Part shown: piece by piece, positions 7,782 to 17,160 of the stretch
How the letters are laid out: every line of letters starts with the position of its first letter
Numbering within the stretch: position 1 is the stretch's first letter
Origin: Chitinophaga oryzae
GTDB taxonomy: Bacteria > Bacteroidota > Bacteroidia > Chitinophagales > Chitinophagaceae
Assembly (NCBI RefSeq): GCF_012516375.2
Contig: NZ_CP051204.2
Coordinates: forward strand, 1,798,001 to 1,862,000
DNA length: 64,000 nucleotides
Direction: 5' to 3'
The notes under the pieces: model-generated
Told to the model about the DNA's origin: nothing
Seen by the model: only the letters and a program-made list of their open reading frames with translations
The model's database searches: none
Translations under genes and position numbers: made by a program

Positions 7782-9335
7782 TTAAATTCTTCTTTCTTTA
7801 TTGATGAACTTCCGGTGAATGACTTCCTGCACCGGGATGTTCTCGATCTTGCTTTCCAGCCAGGAGATGATGTCCAGGTAGAGGAACGACCGGCGTTCGT
7901 ACGGATCTTCGGAGATCTGCTCCAGTCTGTCTTTCAGGTCCACAAAGGCGCTGCGCAGCTCTTTGGGGTTAGCATAGATATAGCGGCGCAGGAACTTCAT
8001 GATCGCTTCCATCACCAGCCCGAGGTCTTTGTGTTTGGAGATGAAGTGATAAACGGATTTGATCAGGTATTCCACCAGGCTGTAGTTTTCCAGCTCGTAG
8101 TGCGCAATGAGATGCAGTATGCGGGCAAAACACTGAATGTCGGCGCGCAGGTTGCCGATCTTCAGGTTGATGATTTTGTTGAGATAAAATATCGCTTTGC
8201 TGTTATCGCCGCTGCCGAAGTACAGGCAGGCGATCTTGTAGTAAAACACCAGCACCCGGTGCTGGTCTATCTTCAGCGTATGATTGCTGATCTCTGATTC
8301 CAGCTCCGGTACCATGGCCAGGCCCTGGCTGAAAGTACCTTCCAGGAAATAACGGTTGATCTTGGCGGTGTACAGGTATACGAACGCCGAGGTGCGGGTA
8401 TTTTCATGAAAGCTCTCTTCGTTGGCCCGGATGAACGTCTCCAGGTCGCACAGCGCCGATTTGAATTTCTCAAAATTGGACGTATAGAAGTGGGCGGTCA
8501 GCAGGTTGTGCTGCGCTTTGATGTACAGGTCCATATCGGTCTGTTGCAGCGTGGGGTACTGTTTGAACAGGTCTACCCATTTCTGGGTATACCGGTAGTA
8601 CATCACGAAGTCCTGCAGGATATAATAGTACCAGCACGATGCCTGGTAGAGGTATATCTTCTCGTAGAAGCTCATCTGGGAAGCGTCGCGCTGCGGTAGC
8701 TGGCCTTCGAAGAACGATTTCACCATGTCGGCGTCCCGCTCGTTGCGTGCATGGCCCAGCTTCAGGTAGAGACCGTACATCCGCAGGGATAGCGTGCTCA
8801 GGCGACTGATATGCGTGAGCTGGTGTTCGATCTGCCGGGACTCTGCGCTGAGCGCTTCAGCCCGGTTTTCCAGGCTGCGGGTGATATGCCTGGATTCAAT
8901 CAGCTTCTCAAACTCCACAATTTCATAGCTCAGCATCACTTCTTCCTGCTCCAGCGCCATGGTCTTGGCTTTGGCCAGTATTTTCAGGCTCTGGTTGTAC
9001 AGCCCCTTATTATATAATACCCTGGCGTGGTCCAGCTGCTCCCGCAGGTCTATCAGCGGGTCTTTCTGCTTGTACAGCTGCCGCAGGCTCGACAGCAGAT
9101 GCTTGTACAGGTGCGCCTTCACGTTGGACAACTGCTGCTTCTTCAGGTCCGGCACTTTCTTCAGTATCTGCTCCTCGTCGTAGTCCTTCATTTTGTCCAG
9201 CGTGTTAAAAAGCTGGATGAACAATACGTCGTCTTTGGTATTATTCTTATTAAAAGCCAGCTGAAAATTCCGCTTTTCAGCTTTTGTTAGCGTTTTTATT
9301 AATATGAATAAAGCGTCAGTTTGACTGTTGGGCAT
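7782..9335 (-). CDS. conserved all-helical (TPR-like) protein
   Basis: A 517-residue cytoplasmic protein without signal peptide or membrane segment. It is predicted to be almost entirely alpha-helical, with tandem helix pairs of TPR-like character (for example YNQSLKILAKAKTMALEQEE and SKAIFYLNKIINLKIGN). It starts MPNSQTDALFILIKTLTKAE, a beginning I associate with Bacteroidota hypothetical proteins. There is no catalytic signature. The adjacent flavin reductase begins 17 bases after its stop. Function unknown; a scaffold or protein-interaction role is only an inference from the fold. Confidence 0.75.
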   Translation of the reverse strand: MPNSQTDALFILIKTLTKAEKRNFQLAFNKNNTKDDVLFIQLFNTLDKMKDYDEEQILKKVPDLKKQQLSNVKAHLYKHLLSSLRQLYKQKDPLIDLREQLDHARVLYNKGLYNQSLKILAKAKTMALEQEEVMLSYEIVEFEKLIESRHITRSLENRAEALSAESRQIEHQLTHISRLSTLSLRMYGLYLKLGHARNERDADMVKSFFEGQLPQRDASQMSFYEKIYLYQASCWYYYILQDFVMYYRYTQKWVDLFKQYPTLQQTDMDLYIKAQHNLLTAHFYTSNFEKFKSALCDLETFIRANEESFHENTRTSAFVYLYTAKINRYFLEGTFSQGLAMVPELESEISNHTLKIDQHRVLVFYYKIACLYFGSGDNSKAIFYLNKIINLKIGNLRADIQCFARILHLIAHYELENYSLVEYLIKSVYHFISKHKDLGLVMEAIMKFLRRYIYANPKELRSAFVDLKDRLEQISEDPYERRSFLYLDIISWLESKIENIPVQEVIHRKFINKERRI

Positions 9336-9427
9336 CGTTAATAAAATCTTATAAATAATTGATAAACAGACAGTTGATGTATATCAATGTGTTTTAAAAG
9401 TTGTAATTATAGCAAATTTAGCGATAT

Positions 9428-9455
9428 GGCAATTAAATATTGCCCATTAGATTTG
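9428..9455 (+). promoter_or_regulatory. leuC promoter with operator-like hairpin
   Basis: 9448-9455 reads TAGATTTG, an exact TAnnTTTG -7 element 35 bases before the leuC ATG. Directly upstream lies GGCAATTAAATATTGCC (9428-9444), a 6-bp inverted repeat placed where a repressor could act. No leader-peptide attenuator or T-box is visible. Confidence 0.45.
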
Positions 9456-9489
9456 AAGGTATAAACAATTTAAAAGGAAAGCATTAAGG

Positions 9490-10887
9490 ATGGGAAAAAC
9501 GTTATTTGATAAGATCTGGGACAGCCATATCGTGATGAGCAAGCCGGAACATCCGGACGCGGTGTATATCAACACGCACTTTATCCATGAAGTAACGAGT
9601 CCCCAGGCATTCGACGGCCTTCGTAAACGTGGCATCCCGGTATTCCGCCCGCAGAAAACCAGGGCTACCGCCGACCACAACGTACCTACGCTGGAGCAGC
9701 ACCTGCCGATCAAAGAGGCCCTCAGCCGCCACCAGGTGGAGATGCTCACCAAAAACACAGCAGAATTCGGTGTGGAACTGTACGGCCTCGGCCATCCCTA
9801 CCAGGGCATCGTACATGTGATCGGTCCCGAACTGGGCATCACCCTGCCGGGCATGACCATCGTGTGCGGCGACAGCCATACCAGCACCCATGGCGCTTTC
9901 GGCGCGGTAGCCTTCGGTATCGGCACCTCCGAAGTGGAACAGGTACTGGCCACCCAGTGTATCCTGCAATACAAGCCTAAACGCATGAAAATAGAGGTGA
10001 ACGGCGCCCTGAAAAGCGGCGTGCTGTCTAAAGACATCATCCTCTACATCATCTCTAAAATATCCGCTTCCGGCGCTACCGGCTATTTCGTGGAATATGC
10101 CGGCGAGGCTATCCGCAACCTCAGCATGGAAGCCCGTATGACCATCTGCAACATGAGCATCGAAATGGGCGCCCGCGGCGGCCTGATCGCTCCGGATGAA
10201 ACGACATTCAACTATATTAAAGGACGCCAGTTCGCCCCGCAGGGCGCCGACTGGGACAAAGCGCTCGCTTACTGGAAAACACTCTTCTCCGATGACGACG
10301 CACAGTTCGATAAAGTCCTCACCTTCGACGCCGCCGATATCGAACCGCAGATCACCTACGGCACCAACCCCGGTATGGGCATGGGCGTTACCCAGCATAT
10401 CCCGGCACTGGACCAGGTGGAAGAGAAAGAAAGACCTTCTTTCAAAAAATCCCTGGAATACATGGACCTCCAGCCCGGCAGCGCGCTGCTCGGCAAAAAA
10501 ATCGACTATGTGTTCATCGGCAGCTGTACCAACTCCCGTATTGAAGACCTCCGCCTGGTGGCCGACTACGTGAAAGGCAAACGCAAAGCCGACGATGTGG
10601 TGGTATGGATCGTGCCCGGCTCCAAACAGGTGGAAGCACAGGCCAAAGAAGAAGGTATCGACAAAGTATTCGCTGCAGCCGGTTTCCAGCTCCGCGAACC
10701 CGGATGCTCCGCCTGCCTCGGCATGAACGAAGACAAAGTGCCTGCCGGCATGTACTGCATCTCTACGTCCAACCGCAACTTTGAAGGCCGCCAGGGCCCC
10801 AACGCCCGTACCTTCCTCGCCAGCCCGCTCACCGCAGCTGCCGCAGCCCTCACCGGCCGGGTAACAGACGTCAGGGAAAATTTCTAA
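9490..10887 (+). CDS. leuC: 3-isopropylmalate dehydratase, large subunit
   Basis: With LeuD, isomerises 2-isopropylmalate to 3-isopropylmalate in leucine synthesis. 465 residues, as usual for bacterial LeuC. Family features visible are the [13 protein letters not shown] start region, [20 protein letters not shown], the [4Fe-4S] cysteine in GSCTNSR and the cysteine pair in [11 protein letters not shown]. It opens the operon leuC-methyltransferase-leuD-leuB-leuA, with gaps of 12-38 bases. Having leuC and leuD separated by another gene is unusual, because the two subunits form one enzyme and are normally adjacent. Confidence 0.97.
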   Translation: MGKTLFDKIWDSHIVMSKPEHPDAVYINTHFIHEVTSPQAFDGLRKRGIPVFRPQKTRATADHNVPTLEQHLPIKEALSRHQVEMLTKNTAEFGVELYGLGHPYQGIVHVIGPELGITLPGMTIVCGDSHTSTHGAFGAVAFGIGTSEVEQVLATQCILQYKPKRMKIEVNGALKSGVLSKDIILYIISKISASGATGYFVEYAGEAIRNLSMEARMTICNMSIEMGARGGLIAPDETTFNYIKGRQFAPQGADWDKALAYWKTLFSDDDAQFDKVLTFDAADIEPQITYGTNPGMGMGVTQHIPALDQVEEKERPSFKKSLEYMDLQPGSALLGKKIDYVFIGSCTNSRIEDLRLVADYVKGKRKADDVVVWIVPGSKQVEAQAKEEGIDKVFAAAGFQLREPGCSACLGMNEDKVPAGMYCISTSNRNFEGRQGPNARTFLASPLTAAAAALTGRVTDVRENF

Positions 10888-10911
10888 ATACCAAAATATC
10901 AAAATGTCAAA
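10888..10911 (+). repeat. short CAAAAT(A/G)T word repeat
   Basis: The gap between leuC and the methyltransferase holds three tandem copies of CAAAAT followed by AT, GT or GA; the last copy overlaps the start codon. It looks like a short relative of the AT-rich word repeats elsewhere. Confidence 0.5.
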
Positions 10912-11661
10912 ATGAAGTGGGATGCCGACTTATATAAAACAAAACACGCCTTCGTGTTTCAATATGGCAACAGCCTGATCGGTGACTGGTTGCAACCGCA
11001 GGAAGGGGAAACCATCCTCGACCTGGGCTGCGGTACCGGGGAACTCACCGCTCAACTGGCAGCCACCGGCGCCCGGGTCACCGGTCTCGATGCCTCTCCC
11101 GAAATGATCGCCACCGCACGGCAGTCATTCCCGGAAGTGACCTTCGAAGTGGGCGACGCCACTAATTTTATGCTGCCGCAGCAGTTCGACGCCATTTTCT
11201 CCAACGCTACCCTGCACTGGGTGCGGGAAAAAGAAAAGGCCATCAACCGCATGTTCACGCACCTGAAAAAAGGCGGCCGCCTCGTCATCGAAATGGGCGG
11301 CAAAGGAAACGTGGACAGCATCCTGCTGACACTCGACAAAGTGATGCAGGCCAAAGGCTACCGCTATGAACCTTTCTGGTATTTTCCCTCTCCGGGCGAA
11401 TACGCCACCCTGCTGGAAAATGCCGGCTTCCGCGTGGAAAGGGTACACTTTTTTGACCGTCCCACGCAACTGGCCGACGTGAACAACGGCATCATCGACT
11501 GGCTGGAGATGTTCGGTAAACATTTTTTTGCCGGCGTTCCGGAAAACGATCAACAGGCTATCCTGCAACAGGTACAGCAGGAGCTGGCCCCGCAGATCAC
11601 CCGCGACGGACAGCTCTATGCAGATTATGTGAGACTGCGCATAGCTGCCATAAAAATCTAA
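10912..11661 (+). CDS. class I SAM methyltransferase, Tam-like, in the leu operon
   Basis: A 249-residue SAM-dependent methyltransferase. Motif I is ILDLGCGTGELTAQL (about residues 31-45), motif II is VTGLDASPEM and the post-motif segment is AIFSNATLHWV, which resembles trans-aconitate 2-methyltransferase (Tam). It sits between leuC and leuD with gaps of 24 and 12 bases and clearly belongs to the transcript. Known background: yeast Tmt1 methylates both trans-aconitate and 3-isopropylmalate. A Tam-like enzyme here could therefore act on a leucine-pathway acid or on a by-product of the LeuCD reaction. That substrate is inferred; the family and location are observed. Confidence 0.85.
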   Translation: MKWDADLYKTKHAFVFQYGNSLIGDWLQPQEGETILDLGCGTGELTAQLAATGARVTGLDASPEMIATARQSFPEVTFEVGDATNFMLPQQFDAIFSNATLHWVREKEKAINRMFTHLKKGGRLVIEMGGKGNVDSILLTLDKVMQAKGYRYEPFWYFPSPGEYATLLENAGFRVERVHFFDRPTQLADVNNGIIDWLEMFGKHFFAGVPENDQQAILQQVQQELAPQITRDGQLYADYVRLRIAAIKI

Positions 11662-11673
11662 ACAGACATTATC

Positions 11674-12273
11674 ATGAGTAAAATATTTCAACATCTTGTT
11701 TCATCTGCGGTACCTGTACCCATAGAAAATATCGATACCGACCAGATCATCCCGGCACGCTTCCTGAAAGCCACCACCCGGGACGGTTTCGGCGAAAACC
11801 TGTTCCGCGACTGGCGCTTCGACGCCAACAACCAGCCTAAAGCTGATTTCGTGCTCAACAATCCCATCTACAGCGGTAAAGTGCTGGTGGCCGGTAAAAA
11901 CTTCGGCTGCGGCTCCTCCCGTGAACACGCCGCATGGGCCCTCGCCGACTATGGCTTTAAAGTAGTGGTGAGCAGCTTCTTCGCAGACATCTTTAAAAAC
12001 AATGCGCTCAACAACTTCATCCTGCCGGTACAGGTCAGCGAAACCTTCCTCGATAAAGTGTTTCAGGCCATCGAAGCAGATCCCAAAGCACAGATAGAGG
12101 TAGACCTCGAAAACCAGTTTATCCGCATCGTAGCCAGCGGCGAACAGGAAAATTTCGATATCAATGCTTATAAAAAAACCTGTCTGCTTAATGGTTATGA
12201 TGATATCGACTACCTCCTGAGCCTTCGCCGGGACATCGAAAAATACGAAGGCACCAGGGAATTCAATTTCTAA
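11674..12273 (+). CDS. leuD: 3-isopropylmalate dehydratase, small subunit
   Basis: Swivelling-domain partner of LeuC. 199 residues, normal length. Motifs: [15 protein letters not shown] near the N-terminus (about residues 15-29) and [15 protein letters not shown] (about 75-89), the substrate-binding loop shared with aconitases. It starts 12 bases after the methyltransferase and precedes leuB by 38 bases. Confidence 0.96.
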   Translation: MSKIFQHLVSSAVPVPIENIDTDQIIPARFLKATTRDGFGENLFRDWRFDANNQPKADFVLNNPIYSGKVLVAGKNFGCGSSREHAAWALADYGFKVVVSSFFADIFKNNALNNFILPVQVSETFLDKVFQAIEADPKAQIEVDLENQFIRIVASGEQENFDINAYKKTCLLNGYDDIDYLLSLRRDIEKYEGTREFNF

Positions 12274-12311
12274 ACAATCACTAAAACAACAACATAAAAG
12301 CAATATCCTGT

Positions 12312-13391
12312 ATGGGCGTAGAGAAGAAAATATTGGTAATACCCGGCGACGGCATAGGCCAGGAAGTAACCACCTGGGGGCAGAAAGTACTGACTGCCAT
12401 CGCTGCCAACTATCACCACAAATTCACGTTTGAAGAAGGTATCATGGGCCATGTGGCCATCGAAGCCACCGGCGACCCGCTGCCTGAAGAAACGCTGCAG
12501 AAGGCTAAAAACAGCGACGCTATCCTGTTTGGCGCCATCGGCCACGCGAAATATGACAACGATCCAACGCTGAAAGTAAGACCTGAACAAGGCCTGCTGA
12601 AGATCCGCAAGGAACTGGGCCTGTACGCTAACCTACGCCCCATCAAGCTGTTCGACGAACTGCTGGAAGCTTCCAGCATCAAACCGGAAATCCTCCGTGG
12701 CTCCGATATCCTTTTCTTCCGCGAACTCACCGGCGACGTGTATTTCGGCGAAAAGAAAAGAACAGAAGACCGCAACACCGCTTCCGACCTGATGATCTAT
12801 CATCGTTATGAAGTGGAACGCATCGCCCGCAAAGCCTACGAAGCTGCCCGTAACCGCCGCAAAAAACTCTGCTCCGTAGACAAGGCTAACGTACTGGAAG
12901 CCAGCCGGCTGTGGAGAGAAGTGATGCAGGAAGTAGCCAAAGAATATCCCGATGTGGAAACAGAACATATGTTCATCGACAACGCTGCCATGCAGCTGAT
13001 CAAAGACCCGAAGCGTTTTGACGTAGTGGTAACAGGTAACCTCTTCGGTGACATCCTCACCGACGAAGCGTCCCAGATCGCAGGTTCCATGGGTATGCTG
13101 GCTTCAGCGTCCGTTGGCGATAAAACAGGCTTCTACGAACCTATCCACGGTTCTGCACATGACATTGCCGGTAAAGGCATTGCCAATCCGCTGGCATCCA
13201 TCCTGTCCGCCGCACTCATGCTCGACATCTCCTTCGGCCTCAAAACCGAATCACAACGCGTGATCAAAGCAGTAGAAGCTACCCTCCGCCAGGGCTACAG
13301 GACAATGGACATTGCCAATAAGCATACCGTGAATGAATTCATCATGGGCACAGACGCCATGGGCGCCAAAGTACTGGAAAACCTGAACTAA
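12312..13391 (+). CDS. leuB: 3-isopropylmalate dehydrogenase
   Basis: NAD-dependent oxidative decarboxylation of 3-isopropylmalate to 2-oxoisocaproate in leucine synthesis. 359 residues. Visible family motifs: ILVIPGDGIGQEV at the N-terminus, RELTGDVYFG, the metal/substrate segment VVTGNLFGDILTDEASQIAG and the NAD-binding stretch GFYEPIHGSAHDIAGKGIAN. It lies between leuD and leuA. Complete, with no unusual features. Confidence 0.97.
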   Translation: MGVEKKILVIPGDGIGQEVTTWGQKVLTAIAANYHHKFTFEEGIMGHVAIEATGDPLPEETLQKAKNSDAILFGAIGHAKYDNDPTLKVRPEQGLLKIRKELGLYANLRPIKLFDELLEASSIKPEILRGSDILFFRELTGDVYFGEKKRTEDRNTASDLMIYHRYEVERIARKAYEAARNRRKKLCSVDKANVLEASRLWREVMQEVAKEYPDVETEHMFIDNAAMQLIKDPKRFDVVVTGNLFGDILTDEASQIAGSMGMLASASVGDKTGFYEPIHGSAHDIAGKGIANPLASILSAALMLDISFGLKTESQRVIKAVEATLRQGYRTMDIANKHTVNEFIMGTDAMGAKVLENLN

Positions 13392-13418
13392 TTTTTTCAT
13401 TGAAAATATTACACTATC

Positions 13419-14924
13419 ATGGATAAAAATCGTGTATACGTCTTTGATACTACCCTGCGTGACGGCGAACAGGTCCCTGGTTGCCAGTTGACTACTGTCG
13501 AAAAAATTATTGTAGCGAAAAAACTGGAAGCGCTGGGAGTGGATATCATTGAAGCCGGCTTCCCTATCTCCAGCCCCGGCGATTTCCAAAGCGTGGTGGA
13601 AATATCCAAGGCGGTGACTGAACCTGTTATCTGCGCACTCACCCGCGCCAATACCACTGATATCGATGCTGCCGCAGAAGCCCTGCGCTTCGCTAAACGC
13701 AAGCGTATCCATACCGGTATCGGTTCTTCCGATATTCATATCAAACATAAATTCAACAGCACCCGCGAACAGATCGTGGAACGCGCGGTAGCGGCCGTGA
13801 AATATGCCCGTAAATTCACCGACGACGTAGAGTTCTTTGCGGAAGATGCCGGCCGCGCAGACAACGCTTTCCTCGCACAGATGATCGAAGCGGTGATCGC
13901 CGCAGGCGCCACCACCGTGAACATCCCGGACACCAACGGCTACTGCCTGCCCAACCAGTACGGCGCTAAAATCAAATACCTGGTAGATCACGTCTCCAAT
14001 ATCGATAAAGCCATTATCTCCGTTCACTGCCACAACGACCTGGGCCTGGCTACTGCCAACACCATCGCCGGCGTAATGAACGGCGCCCGCCAGGTGGAAT
14101 GTACGATCAACGGTATCGGCGAACGCGCCGGTAACACTTCCCTCGAAGAAGTGGCCATGATCCTGAAAACACACCACGGACTGGGATACCATACCAATAT
14201 CAACTCTAAAGGCATCTACGATATCAGCACGCTGGTAGAGAAAATGATGCGTATGCCGGTACAGGCCAACAAAGCCATCGTAGGCCGCAACGCTTTCGCG
14301 CACAGCTCCGGCATCCACCAGGACGGTGTGCTGAAGCACCGCGAAAACTACGAAATCCTCAACCCGGAAGACGTAGGTATCAACTCCAATTCCATTATCC
14401 TCACCGCCCGCAGCGGCCGCCACGCGCTGAAACATCACCTTGAGCGGCTGGGCTACAAAATGGATAAAATCAACCTCGACGAAGTATACCAACGCTTCCT
14501 CGAAATGGCGGACAAGAAAAAAGAAATCAGCGACGCAGACCTGCAGCAGCTGATGGGCGACGGAGATGATAAAAACTATGGCGATAAAGCTATCAAAGTA
14601 ACGCTGTTACAGGTGGTGTGCGGCGATCCGCTGCGCCCTATGGCAACCGTGAAACTGCGCATCAACGGGGAAGACCGGGAAGCCAGTGCTGCCGGCAACG
14701 GCCCTGTGAACGCTACCATCAACGCTATCCACGCTATCATCAAGGATGATATTGAACTGGATGAATTCAGCATCCAGGCCATGCACGGCGGCAGCGAAGA
14801 CGTGAGCAAAGTAAATATGCGCGTAAAACACAACGGCCAGTCTTTCTACGGCTTCGGTTACTCTACCGATATCGTGAATGCCTCTGTGCACGCCTATGTA
14901 GACGCGCTCAATAAGATATACTAA
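13419..14924 (+). CDS. leuA: 2-isopropylmalate synthase
   Basis: Condenses acetyl-CoA with 2-oxoisovalerate, the committed step of leucine synthesis. 501 residues. The N-terminal HMGL-like TIM barrel carries [15 protein letters not shown] (about residues 10-24) with the catalytic Arg/Asp, and [14 protein letters not shown] with the metal His pair. [12 protein letters not shown] is in the linker, and the last about 120 residues form the LeuA allosteric dimer domain, so leucine feedback inhibition is expected. It is the last gene of the operon although it catalyses the first step. An intrinsic terminator follows 22 bases later. Confidence 0.97.
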   Translation: MDKNRVYVFDTTLRDGEQVPGCQLTTVEKIIVAKKLEALGVDIIEAGFPISSPGDFQSVVEISKAVTEPVICALTRANTTDIDAAAEALRFAKRKRIHTGIGSSDIHIKHKFNSTREQIVERAVAAVKYARKFTDDVEFFAEDAGRADNAFLAQMIEAVIAAGATTVNIPDTNGYCLPNQYGAKIKYLVDHVSNIDKAIISVHCHNDLGLATANTIAGVMNGARQVECTINGIGERAGNTSLEEVAMILKTHHGLGYHTNINSKGIYDISTLVEKMMRMPVQANKAIVGRNAFAHSSGIHQDGVLKHRENYEILNPEDVGINSNSIILTARSGRHALKHHLERLGYKMDKINLDEVYQRFLEMADKKKEISDADLQQLMGDGDDKNYGDKAIKVTLLQVVCGDPLRPMATVKLRINGEDREASAAGNGPVNATINAIHAIIKDDIELDEFSIQAMHGGSEDVSKVNMRVKHNGQSFYGFGYSTDIVNASVHAYVDALNKIY

Positions 14925-14946
14925 CTATTGCCAACAGAACGTACAA

Positions 14947-14983
14947 ACGGAGTTGCGGCGAATAACCGCGGCTCCGTTTTTTT
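14947..14983 (+). terminator. leu operon terminator
   Basis: Stem ACGGAG...GCGG with CCGC...CTCCGT around the loop CGAATAA, followed by seven T (14977-14983). It lies 22 bases after leuA. Confidence 0.85.
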
Positions 14984-15048
14984 GTGTAGCATGGTTTTTG
15001 TTGACTGCGTTCACACAAATCAACTAGAGTCATTTTAAACTACACAGT

Positions 15049-15414
15049 ATGAAATTTAACCATGTCTTGTTGGGCATTGTATGCCTGTTTGCTGCTGCTG
15101 CCTGTCACAAAACCACTTGCGAACAGGAAAATTATCCTCCCGTAACAGCATCACGCGTAGAGGGCAGCTCAGACAGCATCCGCTTTAACCTGAGCTACTA
15201 CGGTTCCCGTTGTGAGGAGTTTACCGGATTTAAAGAATCTGATTCCTCCGGCATACATGTGGTGTACGTAAAAAGCCTTTTCAGGTCCTGTAATTGTACA
15301 GACTCGCTTCAGAGACTGGAACGGCCATACACCGTTAAAGCGCCGGGCCCCGGCACCTATTATTATAAATGGGGACCTTATACAGGTAAGATCGACACTG
15401 TTATCATTCCTTAA
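15049..15414 (+). CDS. small lipoprotein of unknown function
   Basis: 121 residues. The signal peptide MKFNHVLLGIVCLFAAAAC ends in a lipobox (AAAC, lipidated Cys at 19), so the protein is expected to be membrane-anchored and periplasmic or surface-exposed. The mature part contains six further Cys residues, enough for several disulphides, and a short beta-rich domain (SDSIRFNLSYYGSRCEEF). I recognise no family. It stands alone between the leu terminator and the convergent dipeptidase gene; a CCCCGG/CCGGGG hairpin lies behind it. Confidence 0.75.
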   Translation: MKFNHVLLGIVCLFAAAACHKTTCEQENYPPVTASRVEGSSDSIRFNLSYYGSRCEEFTGFKESDSSGIHVVYVKSLFRSCNCTDSLQRLERPYTVKAPGPGTYYYKWGPYTGKIDTVIIP

Positions 15415-15464
15415 CAAGCGATGGGTTTATCCGGGACTGCTTACATGGTAGTCCCAAATCGCCG

Positions 15465-15484
15465 CCCCGGGCTTCAGTCCGGGG
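15465..15484. repeat. REP-like hairpin at end of dipeptidase gene
   Basis: CCCCGG (15465-15470) pairs with CCGGGG (15479-15484) around GCTTCAGT. The stem resembles the REP-like elements at 6732 and 7129. It contains the stop codon of the minus-strand dipeptidase. There is no T run, so it is a poor intrinsic terminator. Confidence 0.5.
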
Positions 15485-16157
15485 ATGTAATATCCATCAG
15501 CGGGTATTTTTTATAATCCGGGAGATAGAAATGCCACCATTCCGTGCTGGACCCTTTGAAACCGTATTGTTTCATCGTGTCGCGCAGCAGTTTACGGTTA
15601 GCCGTGACTGTTGGATCGGAGGGAACATAATTTTCATGCGCCTTTTGGGTAAAATCGTCAAAGTCCGTTGGCATCGCCACGGGCTTTCCCGTTTTAAGAT
15701 CAGCCATGGACAGGTCTACCGCTACGCCGCGATTATGCCCGGAGCCTTTACGCGGGTCGGCGGCGTACAGGTCGTTGGGCACAATTTTGAACATGGCTTC
15801 GGTAACCCGGTAGGGGCGGTAGGCGTCGTATATCAGCAGCGTGTATCCTTTTTCATTGAGGGCTGCCTGCACCGCTTTCAGCTTCTCGGCGGCAGGCCGG
15901 CGCAGATAGATCTTCGTATGCCGGTAAAGCTGCTGATGGGTGAAATTGTTGGTGGTGGCGTATCGCACGTCCTTGCGGATATGCGGTATAAAGGTCTCGA
16001 GGTCTACCAGCTGCTGGTTGGAGTCCTTTTTTACCAGTTGCGCGTATTGTTCCGGGGTGTTTACCACCAGCAGGCCGTACTGATTGGGTTTAAGCTGCTG
16101 GGCGGTTGCCTGTTGCAAAAGGCCTCCCAAAAGGGCTGTCAATATCAGTTTTCTCAT
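15474..16157 (-). CDS. D-alanyl-D-alanine dipeptidase (VanX/DdpX family), secreted
   Basis: Peptidase M15D family, zinc dipeptidase for D-Ala-D-Ala. I place the start at the ATG 16155-16157 because it begins a clean signal peptide (MRKLILTALLGGLLQQATAQ); an ATG nine codons earlier would put polar residues before it. The mature protein has the zinc motif GSGHNRGVAVDL (His and Asp ligands) and STEWWHFY (catalytic Glu, third ligand His), plus YDAYRPYRV, conserved in the family. About 227 residues. As a periplasmic enzyme without vanH/vanA neighbours it more likely serves cell-wall dipeptide recycling than vancomycin resistance. Single gene, convergent with the lipoprotein. Confidence 0.9.
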   Translation of the reverse strand: MRKLILTALLGGLLQQATAQQLKPNQYGLLVVNTPEQYAQLVKKDSNQQLVDLETFIPHIRKDVRYATTNNFTHQQLYRHTKIYLRRPAAEKLKAVQAALNEKGYTLLIYDAYRPYRVTEAMFKIVPNDLYAADPRKGSGHNRGVAVDLSMADLKTGKPVAMPTDFDDFTQKAHENYVPSDPTVTANRKLLRDTMKQYGFKGSSTEWWHFYLPDYKKYPLMDITSPD

Positions 16158-16251
16158 AGTCTCAAATGGTAAAAAGTCGTTCATTTGCTCCGGAAATTAT
16201 TGAATTTTGCGAAAATTAGGCAAGAAAGTATGAAATACAGTGAAAATACAA

Positions 16252-16283
16252 TTGTAAATCGCATAGTAAAATAGGTATTTTAG
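16252..16283 (+). promoter_or_regulatory. candidate promoter of the fucose operon
   Basis: TTG at 16252-16254, a 21-base spacer, then TATTTTAG at 16276-16283 (one mismatch to TAnnTTTG), 20 bases before the ATG at 16303. The layout fits a Bacteroidota housekeeping promoter. No regulator gene is adjacent. Confidence 0.35.
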
Positions 16284-16302
16284 AACCCTTAAATTTTTTA
16301 AT

Positions 16303-17085
16303 ATGGAGCTGTTCAGATTAGATCACAAAGTGGCGGTTATCACCGGTGGTGGTAGCGGCATAGGACAGGCGATCGCAAAATGCTTTGGCGCCCAGGGCGC
16401 CAGCGTGCATATTATAGAGCTGAATGAAGAAGGAGGCCGGAGCACGGCAGAAGAAATTAAAGCGGCAGGCGGGCAGGCGCAGGTACATGCCTGTAACGTG
16501 GCCGACCAGGCCGCCGTGATCAACGTAATGGACAGCATTGTGCAGCAGGCCGGTAAACTGGACATCCTGGTGAATTGCGCCGGTATTGCCCATGTAGGCA
16601 ATCTCGAAAACACCACCGAACAGGATTTCGACCGGGTATACCAGGTGAATGTGAAAGGTACTTATAACTGCATGTATGCAGTCATCCGGCAAATGAAAGC
16701 CCAGGGTGGCGGGGTAGTGCTGAATATCGCTTCTATCGCTTCCAGTGTGGGTATCCCGGACAGGTTCGCCTACTCCATGAGTAAAGGCGCGGTGCTCACC
16801 ATGACCCTGTCTGCCGCCAAGGACTACCTGGGCAGCAACATCCGTTGCAACTGCATTTCCCCGGCGAGGGTACATACGCCGTTCGTGGACGGCTTCATCG
16901 CCAAAAACTATCCCGGCAAAGAAGCGGAAATGTTCGATAAACTGAGCAAAACCCAACCGATAGGCCGTATGGCCAAGCCGGTGGAAGTGGGGCACCTGGC
17001 CCTCTACCTCTGCTCGGATGAGGCTGGTTTCATCACGGGATGCGACTATCCGATCGACGGCGGTTTTATCAGGTTAAATAATTAA
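16303..17085 (+). CDS. SDR dehydrogenase, likely 2-keto-3-deoxy-L-fuconate dehydrogenase
   Basis: Classical short-chain dehydrogenase/reductase of 260 residues. Cofactor motif TGGGSGIGQAIA (about residues 13-24), NCAGIAH, and the catalytic triad from Ser in NIASIASS, with Tyr and Lys in YSMSKGA. Its position at the head of a cluster with an FAH-family hydrolase, mutarotase, fuconolactonase-like protein, a second SDR and fucP points to oxidation of 2-keto-3-deoxy-L-fuconate, the step known from the Xanthomonas L-fucose route. The family is certain; the substrate rests on context. Confidence 0.8.
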   Translation: MELFRLDHKVAVITGGGSGIGQAIAKCFGAQGASVHIIELNEEGGRSTAEEIKAAGGQAQVHACNVADQAAVINVMDSIVQQAGKLDILVNCAGIAHVGNLENTTEQDFDRVYQVNVKGTYNCMYAVIRQMKAQGGGVVLNIASIASSVGIPDRFAYSMSKGAVLTMTLSAAKDYLGSNIRCNCISPARVHTPFVDGFIAKNYPGKEAEMFDKLSKTQPIGRMAKPVEVGHLALYLCSDEAGFITGCDYPIDGGFIRLNN

Positions 17086-17160
17086 TAGATTGAATGTGAT
17101 GAATATTGCTGAAGGTTGTTATCTTTCAATCTATTCATTCATCAATCATTAATAACGATT

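Noticed and set aside
9502..10902. 466-codon open frame antisense to leuC
   Set aside because: Antisense shadow; no domain similarity and no independent start region.
15474..16157. Vancomycin resistance vanX
   Set aside because: The family matches, but there is no vanH, vanA or vanRS; the signal peptide also points to a periplasmic wall-recycling enzyme.
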